64,000 nucleotides of DNA, taken from the NCBI GenBank assembly GCA_014360905.1, contig JACIWW010000009.1, positions 1 to 64,000 on the forward strand, read 5' to 3'. Under the pieces are notes generated by a model that was not told the origin of the DNA, made no database searches, and worked only from the letters and a program-made list of their open reading frames with translations. Below, piece after piece: positions 1-7,972 of this stretch. How positions within the stretch are numbered: position 1 is the first letter of the stretch; each line of letters begins with the position of its first letter. A program made the position numbers and the translations under genes. The stretch is from Chloroflexota bacterium. Its GTDB lineage: Bacteria; Chloroflexota; Anaerolineae; UBA2200.

Positions 1-14
1 GCCAGATCGGCCAT
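1..14 (-). CDS. possible start of a leftward gene, cut by window edge
   Basis: Only the first few codons are visible (Met-Ala-Asp-Leu). The case rests on an ATG at 14-12 with a purine-rich AGGAGGAG ribosome site about ten bases upstream on the minus strand. No product can be inferred. The ribosome site lies in the arm of the inverted repeat at 19-70, so translation could be controlled by that hairpin. It could equally be chance. Confidence 0.3.
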
Positions 15-18
15 AGGC

Positions 19-70
19 GGTGCTCCTCCTGGTGCAGTTGTTTCCACAATTCTTTTACCACAGGAGCACC
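19..70. other. inverted repeat, hairpin with 9-bp stem
   Basis: GGTGCTCCT at 19-27 pairs exactly with AGGAGCACC at 62-70, with extra TGGT/ACCA pairing inside. Read on the plus strand it is followed by CCCCTTTT and could be a weak terminator. Read on the minus strand it covers the ribosome site of the putative gene starting at 14. Confidence 0.45.
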
Positions 71-290
71 CCCTTTTGTCAAAATCGCCTGTACCACCTG
101 GTAACGATCTGTTGGCGCAAGCGCACCCGAGTTTTGACAGTAACTGTGCACAATGCCAAAATTCACATCACTTGTTCGTAGTGAGCGCTTCAGCGCTCAC
201 TGAACGCACTGAAGTACGTACTACGAACTCGTTCGAATGAAGCGAAATGCTAAGCGCCGCACTTGCTCACCTACTGCACACCTCTTCACT
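71..290. other. gene-free upstream region with repeat
   Basis: No credible coding sequence on either strand. The only structure I see is the palindromic repeat at 175-227 and a short CGAAC/GTTCG palindrome just after it. Confidence 0.5.
175..227. repeat. dispersed palindromic repeat, copy A
   Basis: Two nested stems: outer TTCGTAGT (175-182) with ACTACGAA (220-227), inner AGTGAGCGC (180-188) with GCGCTCACT (193-201) around a TTCA loop. The core GTAGTRAGCGCTTCAGCGC recurs at 334-360, 1426-1444 and twice at 33204-33254, so this is a family and not a single hairpin. Confidence 0.75.
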
Positions 291-319
291 TTGACAACAA
301 CCATGTACTCCGCTACAAT
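291..319 (+). promoter_or_regulatory. sigma-70-type promoter for the GT-C gene
   Basis: TTGACA at 291-296, 17-nt spacer, TACAAT at 314-319. Transcription would start near 326, leaving a 5'UTR made almost entirely of repeat copy B. Confidence 0.7.
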
Positions 320-333
320 TTCATTGTGTCTAG

Positions 334-360
334 TTTTTAGCAAGCGCTTCAGCGCTAAAA
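334..360 (+). repeat. dispersed palindromic repeat, copy B, in a 5'UTR
   Basis: TTTTTAGCAAGCGCTTCAGCGCTAAAA can fold as AGCGC-TTCA-GCGCT or with TTTTAGC pairing to GCTAAAA. It ends exactly one base before the GTG start candidate at 361 and leaves no room for a Shine-Dalgarno sequence. Confidence 0.7.
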
Positions 361-2394
361 GTGTATGAAATGCATACCGCAAACCATCTTGCAAAACCAC
401 GCCGCGATCACCAGTTGCTCGTAGCCATCATATTTCTGGCTGCTGTCTTGCGCTTTTATCAACTGGACAGCCAGAGCCTGTGGTACGATGAGGGTTTTAG
501 CGTTGCTTTAGCCAAAGCATCTTGGGCCGAAGCTATTGCCTGGACAGCCCAAGATGTGCACCCACCCCTATATTACCTGTTGCTTCACCTTTGGATTCGC
601 CTATGCGGTGATCACGCATTCGCTGTGCGCACATTCTCCGCTCTGTGCGCTATTGCCACTTTGCCACTCATCTATGTCATGGGCAAGCGCATCCTGGGAC
701 AGACAGTTGGCCTGACTGCTGCCTTCCTTGCTACCTTTTCCCCACTGGGGCTCTATTATTCCCGTGAAACGCGCATGTACACCCTCGCTACATTCCTGAC
801 CCTCCTTGCGAGCTACCTGCTCCTGCGCATTACCGCAATACCTTGCCCTCGAAAGCAGCGCATCTTTTTATGGGGTGCCTACTTGCTCACATCGCTGGCA
901 GCAGCCTATGTCCATTACTTCGCTTTGCTTGTCCTCGTTGCACACGCTCTCTATTTTGGCGTGTGGTGGCTGTCGGTTGGATATCCCCCCTCCTACTTGC
1001 AAGAAGGGCTAGCGGTCCTGCTTTTGGGGATGGCGGGTTACAGCCCTTGGGTCTCGGTCCTCGTCAACCGCTACCTGTACGACACCGGTTACTGGGCAGC
1101 GAGCATGCCCTTCTTGGCCGCCTTGCGTCGTGTCCTCATCAGTCTCAGCGTTGGCGAGACCACGCCGGAGCATCTCGCCTGGCCTGTGACCATCGGCTAC
1201 CTCGTTTTGCTACTCATAAGTGCGCCACAACTCCGTCAAGCACAGACCAAATCTGGTGCGAGACACACGCTACTTTTCCTCTGGATGTACTTGATCGTGC
1301 CTGCCCTGCTGATTGCTTTCCTCTACTCGCACAAGCCGCGCATCAGCCCACGCCATTCCATGCTCCTCTCGCCTGCATTCCTCTTGCTCCTCAGCACCAC
1401 TCTCGTTCAGTTTGCAGCAAGCAAGTTTGTAGTAAGCGCTTCAGAACTCAGGGGGTCAGCATCAAGCGCTGCAACAGTTATAAGGCAAGCAATTAGCCTA
1501 TTGGTGGCATTCACAGCCATCTGCTTCGTATTGGCAACCTCTGGCTACGCTGCCTACAACCTTTTCTTCAACTCTGCCATGCGCCGACCAGATTTTCGTG
1601 GAGCCGTCTCCTATATCCGCGAGCACCGCAAGCCGGACGAGGCAGTCCTACTCATCTCTGGGCACATGTTCCCCGTCTTCGATTACTACTGCCCAGGCTG
1701 TGAGCGCTACCCTATCCCTGATGACCCACTGCTGCGGGTGGACCACATGGTAACCCTCCAAGTCATTGAACAGCTAAGTGCTATCACCACGGGGAAAAGC
1801 GGAGTGTGGCTGTTGCTCTGGCAGGATCATGTAGTAGATCCGCACCATTTCGTGTCCGATCTCTTGCTCAGGCAGGGCACGGAATTGCGCGTGCCCTCCT
1901 TCCATGGTGTTGGCTTGCGCCACATCCAATTATCTCCGGCGGCCAAGTTTGTCTGGGAATCCAACGTTGTCATGCTGGTCAACGCTCGCTGGCGGCATGG
2001 CATTACCCTGCTTGAGGCGCGTGTCAACCGCTTGACCTTTCACCATGGGGATACGCTTCAATTAACCCTCTTTTGGCGTGCTGATAACCCAATCAGCGAA
2101 TCGTACACGGTATTCACCCACGTGCAACGCCTTGAAGCACGCACCCAACACGATGGATACCCCGCCAACGACTCTCGACCAACGTACACCTGGCGTCCAG
2201 GGGAAGTCATCGAGGACCGCCACATGATCGAAATTCCGTCCTGGCTCCCTCCTGGGGAATACAACCTGATTGTTGGTTTGTACAACCGCTTTGTCGAGGG
2301 CATGCCCCGCTTGGGCGTGCTCGACGAACTGGGCAATGAAAAAGACTGTCTTGTCGTTCTGACGCAGGTAAACATTCTGCCAGATAGGTCATAA
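361..2394 (+). CDS. GT-C family membrane glycosyltransferase (ArnT/PMT-like, GT39 type)
   Basis: Predicted integral-membrane enzyme that transfers a sugar from a lipid-linked donor on the outer face of the membrane. The start is GTG at 361 or ATG at 370; neither has a ribosome site, because the UTR is a repeat. An N-terminal membrane helix (about residues 20-36) is followed by a first loop with YDEGFSVALA and, further on, DVHPPLYY, the acidic loop motif typical of this superfamily. Eight or more further hydrophobic helices follow up to about residue 405. The C-terminal ~270 residues are soluble and probably extracytoplasmic (a beta-rich segment near 560-650). Residues about 356-372 (SKFVVSASELRGSASS) are encoded by a copy of the dispersed repeat and sit in a loop between helices. 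Acceptor unknown. Confidence 0.8.
   Translation: MYEMHTANHLAKPRRDHQLLVAIIFLAAVLRFYQLDSQSLWYDEGFSVALAKASWAEAIAWTAQDVHPPLYYLLLHLWIRLCGDHAFAVRTFSALCAIATLPLIYVMGKRILGQTVGLTAAFLATFSPLGLYYSRETRMYTLATFLTLLASYLLLRITAIPCPRKQRIFLWGAYLLTSLAAAYVHYFALLVLVAHALYFGVWWLSVGYPPSYLQEGLAVLLLGMAGYSPWVSVLVNRYLYDTGYWAASMPFLAALRRVLISLSVGETTPEHLAWPVTIGYLVLLLISAPQLRQAQTKSGARHTLLFLWMYLIVPALLIAFLYSHKPRISPRHSMLLSPAFLLLLSTTLVQFAASKFVVSASELRGSASSAATVIRQAISLLVAFTAICFVLATSGYAAYNLFFNSAMRRPDFRGAVSYIREHRKPDEAVLLISGHMFPVFDYYCPGCERYPIPDDPLLRVDHMVTLQVIEQLSAITTGKSGVWLLLWQDHVVDPHHFVSDLLLRQGTELRVPSFHGVGLRHIQLSPAAKFVWESNVVMLVNARWRHGITLLEARVNRLTFHHGDTLQLTLFWRADNPISESYTVFTHVQRLEARTQHDGYPANDSRPTYTWRPGEVIEDRHMIEIPSWLPPGEYNLIVGLYNRFVEGMPRLGVLDELGNEKDCLVVLTQVNILPDRS
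1426..1444 (+). repeat. dispersed repeat copy C inside the GT-C gene
   Basis: TTTGTAGTAAGCGCTTCAG matches the 5' half of the repeat family seen at 175, 334 and 33233. Here it lies in frame inside the coding sequence and is followed by a further AGCGCT at 1465-1470. Confidence 0.6.
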
Positions 2395-2467
2395 ACACAA
2401 GGGCGTCCCTGCATTCAAGAGCCTTACTCAGCCCCGTGCGCGTGCTGATGGATGAACCACGTGCAGT

Positions 2468-2496
2468 TTGACAAGCAGTTCCATCCAATGTATTAT
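2468..2496 (+). promoter_or_regulatory. promoter-like sequence upstream of the decayed gene
   Basis: TTGACA at 2468-2473, 17-nt spacer, TATTAT at 2491-2496. It faces the signal-peptide remnant that follows. Confidence 0.5.
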
Positions 2497-3073
2497 TGCC
2501 CAAATATATTCTATTCATAAGTACCCTCCTAGGCGCACTTTGCCTGCTAGTTTTCCCGCTTTCCTGCCCCGACCCATACGAACCCAACCATAACTTCTCC
2601 GGGCAGGAAATGGCACTGGTTATCCACGGTCATGTATAATCTATACCATTCTGGCGGTCCAGGGTTGGCTGGCGTAACCATCCGCTGGGAGTGCATCACC
2701 TATCCCGACCAAGCAGACTAAACTGTGACAGATGACAATGGCTACTACGAATTTGACCCCCCATCCCTTTTCGGAGGCCCCAATCCCTGTAAAGGTTTCA
2801 GCATCATATCAGGGCTACATATTCGATCCACCCAGAGGCAATTGTATATGGTACCTTGGTGGCTATCAGGTGGTAGAAGCGAATTTCGTTGCCCTCCCGC
2901 ACACGCCAACACCAACCCCTGTTATCCACACGCCGACACCAACACTGACCCCCGTTCACACGCCAACCCACACGCCCACAAGCAATCGCCCGCCTCCGAG
3001 TCCTGCAGGACTGATCTCGCCTGAGCATTGTGCTTTGCTTCCTCTACACCGATCCATTGTTTCTTACCGCTAG
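2496..3073 (+). pseudogene. remnant of a secreted protein with carboxypeptidase-regulatory-like domain and Thr-Pro linker
   Basis: No single frame is open, but pieces in successive frames make one protein. First comes a signal peptide (KYILFISTLLGALCLLVFPL) running to VIHGHV and a stop near 2633. After a frame change comes SGGPGLAGVTIRWECIT, a stop at 2719-2721, then TVTDDNGYYEF, the hallmark of carboxypeptidase-regulatory-like or Cna-B repeats. After another frame change comes a stretch rich in Thr, Pro and His from about 2890 to 2990. At least three lesions are needed. The linker resembles those of the papain-like and subtilisin-like proteases elsewhere in this window. From 3073 to the pyr promoter at 3195 I see nothing. 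Confidence 0.6.
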
Positions 3074-3194
3074 TCGTAAAACAGTAGACCAGATGCAATC
3101 CAGTCCGATATTTGTCTATTCGCTGCCATTTGTTGACGGTCAAGACTCAACAACTTGCCCCAAAACTGAACTACATCCCCACATAATGCGTCAA

Positions 3195-3224
3195 TTGGAC
3201 AAATCCAGCACTTTGTGCTATACT
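3195..3224 (+). promoter_or_regulatory. promoter of the pyr operon
   Basis: TTGGAC at 3195-3200, 18-nt spacer, TATACT at 3219-3224. It lies about 200 nt before pyrC, leaving a leader that contains a small ORF and two terminators. Confidence 0.65.
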
Positions 3225-3270
3225 TTGCCAAAGTAGGCAATTCGCAGATCCAAACTGAAGGACTGAGCAC

Positions 3271-3438
3271 ATGCAATTGTTATACGTTTGCCATGTGCAT
3301 AGCATGAGGAGCAAAGGAGCACTCGTACGAGTGCTCTCTTTTTGCGTTTCCAACGAATTCACACCCTTCCTATCGGCGGACCCAGTGTCCGCCTTTTTTA
3401 TGCCTAGTCCCTGGGAGTGTAACTATGCCGATCGTTGA
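3271..3438 (+). CDS. putative 55-residue pyr operon leader peptide
   Basis: ATG at 3271 with AAGGA at 3258-3262, eight bases upstream. The frame stays open for 55 codons and ends at TGA 3436-3438, overlapping the first 14 bases of pyrC. It begins MQLLYVCHVHSMRSKG and ends WECNYADR. It runs straight through both intrinsic terminators (3317-3343, 3375-3399), so a ribosome following RNA polymerase closely would keep them unfolded. This geometry is that of the enterobacterial pyrBI leader, where low UTP slows polymerase in U-rich RNA and couples it to the ribosome. That it works this way here is inference. No homolog is recognised. Confidence 0.55.
   Translation: MQLLYVCHVHSMRSKGALVRVLSFCVSNEFTPFLSADPVSAFFMPSPWECNYADR
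3317..3343 (+). terminator. intrinsic terminator/pause hairpin 1 in the pyr leader
   Basis: Perfect 20-base palindrome at 3317-3336 (GAGCACTC stem, GTAC loop) followed by TCTTTTT. Flanking AAAG/CTTT can extend the stem. Confidence 0.75.
3375..3399 (+). terminator. intrinsic terminator 2 (attenuator) in the pyr leader
   Basis: GGCGGAC (3375-3381), loop CCAGT, GTCCGCC (3387-3393), then six T. It ends 25 bases before the pyrC start and lies downstream of the promoter at 3195, so it would stop transcription before the operon unless prevented. Confidence 0.8.
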
Positions 3439-4483
3439 ACTGCCCGGGCTCATTGATGCCCACGTGCATTTGCGCGATCCTGGAGGAACGCACAAAGAAG
3501 ACTTTTACACCGGCACCTGTGCCGCTCTGCACGGCGGGATAGTGGCTGTGCTCGACATGCCCAACAACATACCTCCCCTCACGGATACTTCAACCTTGGC
3601 CGAAAAGAAACGCCGCGCAGCAGAGAAAGCCGTCTGCGACTATGGCTTCTTCGTTGGGGCAAGCACGGACAATGCGGATGCCGTGGGTAACTTGCGCGAT
3701 GCAGTGGGATTGAAGATGTACCTGAACGAAAGTTATGGCCCCCTGCGTCTGGAGCAGCTTCCCTTGTTGATGAAACATTTCCAATCCTGGCCCAAAGGGC
3801 GCCCGATCGCAGTCCATGCCGAAGAGCATATGGTCGCCGTGGCCATTGCACTGGGTCAACTCTATGGACAACACGTTCACATTTGCCATCTCAGCCGACG
3901 GGCAGAGATGGAACTAGTGCGGAGAGCAAAAGAACGAGGATGGAAAGTAACCTGCGAGGTCACGCCTCACCACCTCTTCTTGAGCGAAGAAGACCAACGA
4001 GCACTCGGGGCATTGGCCTACATGAAACCAACCTTGGGCAGCGCTGAAGACCGCCAAGCCTTGTGGGACAACTTGGATATCATTGATGTGGTGGCAACCG
4101 ATCACGCGCCACATACTTTGGAAGAGAAAAAGAGCGCCCAGCCACCACCTGGCGTCCCAGGCTTGGAGACCATGCTCCCTCTCATGCTCACCGCTGTTGC
4201 TGAAGGGAGGCTTTCCCTGGATCGTCTGGTGTCTCTGACCAGCACCGGGCCAGCCAGAGTATATGGACTGCAGCCACAGCAGGACAGCCGGGTAGTAGTA
4301 GACACCGACGCCTGTTATGAGATTGACGCCTCCCATCTCTTCACCAAGTGCAGCTGGACCCCCTTTCAGGGCTGGCAAGTGAAGGGCCGTGTGCTCCGCA
4401 CCTATGTGCGGGGTACCTTAGCCTACGAAGAAGGGCGTATCCTGGTTGCGCCAGGTTATGGCATTCAGATAGGTTTGTACTAA
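3425..4483 (+). CDS. pyrC: dihydroorotase
   Basis: Third step of pyrimidine synthesis: reversible cyclisation of carbamoyl-aspartate to dihydroorotate. The metal site is visible: DAHVHLRDPG (His13, His15), a Lys in GLKMYLNES that fits the carboxylated metal-bridging lysine, HAEEH, HICHLS, and the C-terminal catalytic ATDHAPH. At 352 residues it matches the compact CAD-like type and not the longer 420-residue class. ATG at 3425 is preceded by GGGAG. First structural gene of the operon; 48 bases separate it from pyrB. Confidence 0.93.
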   Translation: MPIVELPGLIDAHVHLRDPGGTHKEDFYTGTCAALHGGIVAVLDMPNNIPPLTDTSTLAEKKRRAAEKAVCDYGFFVGASTDNADAVGNLRDAVGLKMYLNESYGPLRLEQLPLLMKHFQSWPKGRPIAVHAEEHMVAVAIALGQLYGQHVHICHLSRRAEMELVRRAKERGWKVTCEVTPHHLFLSEEDQRALGALAYMKPTLGSAEDRQALWDNLDIIDVVATDHAPHTLEEKKSAQPPPGVPGLETMLPLMLTAVAEGRLSLDRLVSLTSTGPARVYGLQPQQDSRVVVDTDACYEIDASHLFTKCSWTPFQGWQVKGRVLRTYVRGTLAYEEGRILVAPGYGIQIGLY

Positions 4484-4531
4484 CTCGCGCATTGCGCGTC
4501 GAGATGAATCCAATATAATTAGGAGGTAAGC

Positions 4532-5518
4532 ATGCAGAACAACGCAAAAATCTACGGACGCCGTGGAGCACTCTCTAACACCTCAGCGCGTGACTATTTC
4601 GTCGGCCGGGACATTCTATCCGTGAAGCAATTCGACCGCGATCGCTTGGAGTATTTGTTCGCGCTCGCGGAAGAGATGCGCATCCTGGTGCAACGAGAGG
4701 GCTCGTCTAACATCTTGCGCGGGCGCGTCTTGGCCTGCCTATTCTATGAGCCGAGCACACGCACTAGTTCCTCATTTGTCGCCGCGATGTCTCGGCTTGG
4801 GGGAAGTGTGATTCCCATCAACGAGGTGCGCTTCTCGTCGGTCATGAAAGGCGAGTCCCTACCCGATACCGTGCGCTCGCTGGAATGCTATGCCGATGCA
4901 ATTGTCCTGCGTCACCCTGAAGTTGGGTCGGCTCAAATCGCCGCCGACGCCGCGCATAAGCCGGTGATCAACGCAGGCGATGGCATCGGCGAGCACCCGA
5001 CACAGGCTTTGCTCGACATCTTCACCATCGAAGAAGAGTTAGGCGGGATTGATGGGCTTACGGTGGGCATGCTCGGAGACCTCAAATACGGTCGCACGGT
5101 CCACTCGTTAACCCGTCTGCTCAGCCTTTTCGATGTCAAATTGCGCTTTATCTCGCCCGATTCACTACGCCTGCCCAGAGAACTGATTGAGGAACTGGAC
5201 GCCACAGGCATCCCCTATCTGGAAACTGCGGATTTGAACAAAGTCATAGGTGAGTTGGATGTGCTTTATGTAACGCGAGTGCAAAAAGAACGCTTCGCCG
5301 ACCCAGCCGAGTATGAGAAAGTCAAAGACTACTATATTATCACACCAGACATCATGCGCCGTGCTAAGGAACGCATGATCCTCATGCATCCCCTGCCTCG
5401 GGTGGGGGAAATTGACCCGGAAGTGGATAAAGATCACCGTGCCGCATACTTCAGACAAATGGAAAACGGCATGTATATCCGCATGGCCCTGCTTGCAGCC
5501 GTGCTGGGCAAGGGATAG
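4532..5518 (+). CDS. pyrB: aspartate carbamoyltransferase catalytic subunit
   Basis: Condenses carbamoyl phosphate with aspartate. Carbamoyl-phosphate-binding [11 protein letters not shown] (about 73-83), the mobile-loop Lys in [12 protein letters not shown] (Lys106), EHPTQALLD (154-162) and the aspartate-domain [10 protein letters not shown] are all present. 328 residues is slightly longer than usual because of an N-terminal extension of about 20 residues. A strong ribosome site (AGGAGG) precedes ATG 4532. No regulatory subunit gene (pyrI) is seen in the window. Confidence 0.95.
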   Translation: MQNNAKIYGRRGALSNTSARDYFVGRDILSVKQFDRDRLEYLFALAEEMRILVQREGSSNILRGRVLACLFYEPSTRTSSSFVAAMSRLGGSVIPINEVRFSSVMKGESLPDTVRSLECYADAIVLRHPEVGSAQIAADAAHKPVINAGDGIGEHPTQALLDIFTIEEELGGIDGLTVGMLGDLKYGRTVHSLTRLLSLFDVKLRFISPDSLRLPRELIEELDATGIPYLETADLNKVIGELDVLYVTRVQKERFADPAEYEKVKDYYIITPDIMRRAKERMILMHPLPRVGEIDPEVDKDHRAAYFRQMENGMYIRMALLAAVLGKG

Positions 5519-5537
5519 AGTGTAGAAAGGAGAACGG

Positions 5538-6983
5538 GTGCAGCCAAAAAAATCCTTTCTCGAAAAACTAAATGAACGCATCACAAAAGCCAATTCCCTT
5601 CTGTGCGTCGGCTTGGACCCAGATATGCGCCAATTACCCAAGCCCATGCGCCTTGCCGATGACCCCCTCTTTGCCTTCAACAAATGGCTTATCGAGCTGA
5701 CGGCGTCCTACGCCTGCGCCTTCAAAGTGAATAGCGCTTTTTACGAGGCAGAGGGTGCAAGTGGTTGGCAAACCTTGCAGCACACGATCGCCATCGTCCC
5801 ACCCGAAATACCGGTCATCCTGGATGCCAAGCGCGGCGATGTGGGGCCTTCATCCGAAGCCTATGCCAGAGCTGCTTTCGATGTGTTGGGCGCGGATGCC
5901 GTGACCGTGAATCCCTACTTGGGAGGCGATGCTCTGCTGCCCTTCATCAGCCGTCCACAGCATGGCGTGTTCGTGCTGTGCCATACATCGAATCCTGGTG
6001 CTGAGACAATTCAAGGAATGTCATGTCACGGGCGTGCCCTCTACGAACGCATCGCTGAGTTAGCACTGTCGTGGAACACGAACGGCAACGTGGGGCTGGT
6101 GGTGGGTGCCACTTACCCCAAAGCCCTGCGCCGATTGCGCGAACTCGCACCACAGATGGTATTCTTAGTACCCGGTCTGGGTGCACAGGGCGGCGATGTC
6201 CAGGCAGCCATAGACGCGGGATTGAACAGGAATGGGCGTGGCATGTTGCTTAGCGTATCGCGCGCAATCATCTACGATGCACGACCTGACCAGGCTGCAG
6301 CACGATGGCGGGATGCCATCAATGCCGCCTGTGCTGCCAGGCAGATTCGCCCCAGTGTCCCCAAGTTATCCTCGCACGACGAGTTGATACTTGCATTGCA
6401 CGAGGCAGGTTGCATCCAGTTTGGCACGTTTACATTGCATTCAGGCGAGATTTCGCCCATTTACATTGATTTGCGCCTGTTGGTCTCTTTTCCCTTGCTT
6501 TTGCAGCAAGTAGCCTATGCCCTAACCGCTTTGCTGCGCAACCTAGACCATGACCGCATCGCCGCCATTCCCTACGCCGCTCTGCCCATTGGCATAGCCG
6601 CGGCAATAGAACTAAATCGGCCACTGATCTACCCGCGTCGCGAAGCCAAGACGTATGGCACGCGACGCAGCATCGAAGGGCAGTTTACCCCCGGCGAGCA
6701 GGCGGTGGTGCTGGATGACCTCATTACTACCGGGGACAGTAAACTGGAAGCCATTGCAGCACTGCAATCAGCCGGCCTCCGTGTAAAAGACATCGTCGTG
6801 CTGATAGACCGAGAGCAAGGAGGAGCAGAACAACTCGCCCAGCAAGGCTATCGCGTGCACAGTGTTCTGAAATTGAGCCAGGTGCTGCAGGTGCTGGTTG
6901 CGCATGGACGCATTAGTTCAGAGCAGTACGAGCAAGTGTATAACTGGCTGGACAAAAGCCGTGGAGCAAAATCTTCTGGCTAA
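5538..6983 (+). CDS. pyrFE: bifunctional OMP decarboxylase / orotate phosphoribosyltransferase
   Basis: One chain for the last two steps to UMP. Residues 1-about 272 are a type-2 OMP decarboxylase with the catalytic DAKRGDVGPSSEAYA (Asp96, Lys98, Asp101). Residues about 280-481 are the phosphoribosyltransferase, with the PRPP loop VLDDLITTGDS (391-401). The order is decarboxylase first, opposite to the animal UMP synthase. GTG start at 5538 with GAAAGGAG upstream, 19 bases after pyrB. Fusion would keep orotate and OMP within one complex. Confidence 0.93.
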   Translation: MQPKKSFLEKLNERITKANSLLCVGLDPDMRQLPKPMRLADDPLFAFNKWLIELTASYACAFKVNSAFYEAEGASGWQTLQHTIAIVPPEIPVILDAKRGDVGPSSEAYARAAFDVLGADAVTVNPYLGGDALLPFISRPQHGVFVLCHTSNPGAETIQGMSCHGRALYERIAELALSWNTNGNVGLVVGATYPKALRRLRELAPQMVFLVPGLGAQGGDVQAAIDAGLNRNGRGMLLSVSRAIIYDARPDQAAARWRDAINAACAARQIRPSVPKLSSHDELILALHEAGCIQFGTFTLHSGEISPIYIDLRLLVSFPLLLQQVAYALTALLRNLDHDRIAAIPYAALPIGIAAAIELNRPLIYPRREAKTYGTRRSIEGQFTPGEQAVVLDDLITTGDSKLEAIAALQSAGLRVKDIVVLIDREQGGAEQLAQQGYRVHSVLKLSQVLQVLVAHGRISSEQYEQVYNWLDKSRGAKSSG

Positions 6984-7042
6984 GGCATGAAAATGTAACA
7001 TCCTTTCTATCTATAGGAGTGGGCATAAAAAAGGAACTAACG

Positions 7043-7972
7043 ATGAATTTATCTGTGCAACTATGCGGTGTGCCTCTTCCCAATCCGCTGATCCTCGCTT
7101 CAGGCATCCTTGGCACCCAGGCTGGGCTGCTGGTGCGCGTGGCGCGGGCTGGTGCAGGAGCCGTAACATCCAAATCGTGCAGCCTTCAGCCACGGGCAGG
7201 GCATCCCAATCCCACGGTGCTCGATTGGGGTGGGGGCTTGATCAATGCCATAGGATTGAGCAATCCCGGCGTCGAAGCACAAATCGCTGAACTGCGTGCG
7301 GCCAAGCAGCAGCTACGGACACTCGGCGTGCCTCTTATCGCCAGTGTTTTTGCTCATACGGTGAACGATTTCGTGGCAGTTGCGGAGCGCATGTGCCTGG
7401 CCGATCCCGACTTCCTGGAGATCAATATCTCCTGCCCCAATGTGGAAGCCGAATTTGGTCCCCCCTTTGCTGCCGACCCTCGCATGTCTGCAGCGGTCAC
7501 GAGCGCGGTCAAAGCCGTCGTCAACTGCCCCCTCATCGTCAAACTCTCCCCTAATGTGTCAGACATTGCCGCAATCGCGCGGGCAGTGGAGGATGCCGGT
7601 GCCGACGCCATCGCGGCTATCAATACCCTGGGTCCAGGCATGGTCATTGACATACATTCGGGTGCGCCCATACTCGCCAATAGGGTAGGCGGTGTCTCTG
7701 GCCCGGCGATTCGTCCCATTGCCGTGCGCTGTGTGTACGATATCTATGCGACAGTGCGCATCCCGGTCATCGGCATTGGCGGCGTAACCACTGGGCGCGA
7801 TGCACTGGAAATGATCCTGGCTGGAGCAACAGCAGTCGGCATTGGCTCAGCGCTTTATTACCGCGGTCTTGATGCCTTCCAACTTATCCGAAGCGAGATG
7901 GAAAATTTGATGGAAGAATGTAGCTATCGGAATCTGGATGAAATCAGAGGAATTGCCCATGAGCGACCATGA
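7043..7972 (+). CDS. pyrD: dihydroorotate dehydrogenase, class 1B catalytic subunit
   Basis: Oxidises dihydroorotate to orotate with FMN. Start set at ATG 7043, which has AAGGA eight bases upstream; the GTG at 7019 has its only purine run directly against it. N-terminus NPLILASGILG, catalytic-loop Cys in NISCPNVEAEFG, Lys in LIVKLSPNV, FMN-binding IGIGGVTTGRDALE and a C-terminal GSALYYRG are visible. The Cys base and the adjacent pyrK gene identify the NAD-linked class 1B and not the quinone-linked membrane class. The first 14 bases of pyrK overlap its 3' end. Confidence 0.93.
   Translation: MNLSVQLCGVPLPNPLILASGILGTQAGLLVRVARAGAGAVTSKSCSLQPRAGHPNPTVLDWGGGLINAIGLSNPGVEAQIAELRAAKQQLRTLGVPLIASVFAHTVNDFVAVAERMCLADPDFLEINISCPNVEAEFGPPFAADPRMSAAVTSAVKAVVNCPLIVKLSPNVSDIAAIARAVEDAGADAIAAINTLGPGMVIDIHSGAPILANRVGGVSGPAIRPIAVRCVYDIYATVRIPVIGIGGVTTGRDALEMILAGATAVGIGSALYYRGLDAFQLIRSEMENLMEECSYRNLDEIRGIAHERP

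Noticed and set aside
3030-3236. 68-codon plus-strand frame before the pyr promoter
   Set aside because: No ribosome site; overlaps the promoter and the pseudogene end; composition is not protein-like.
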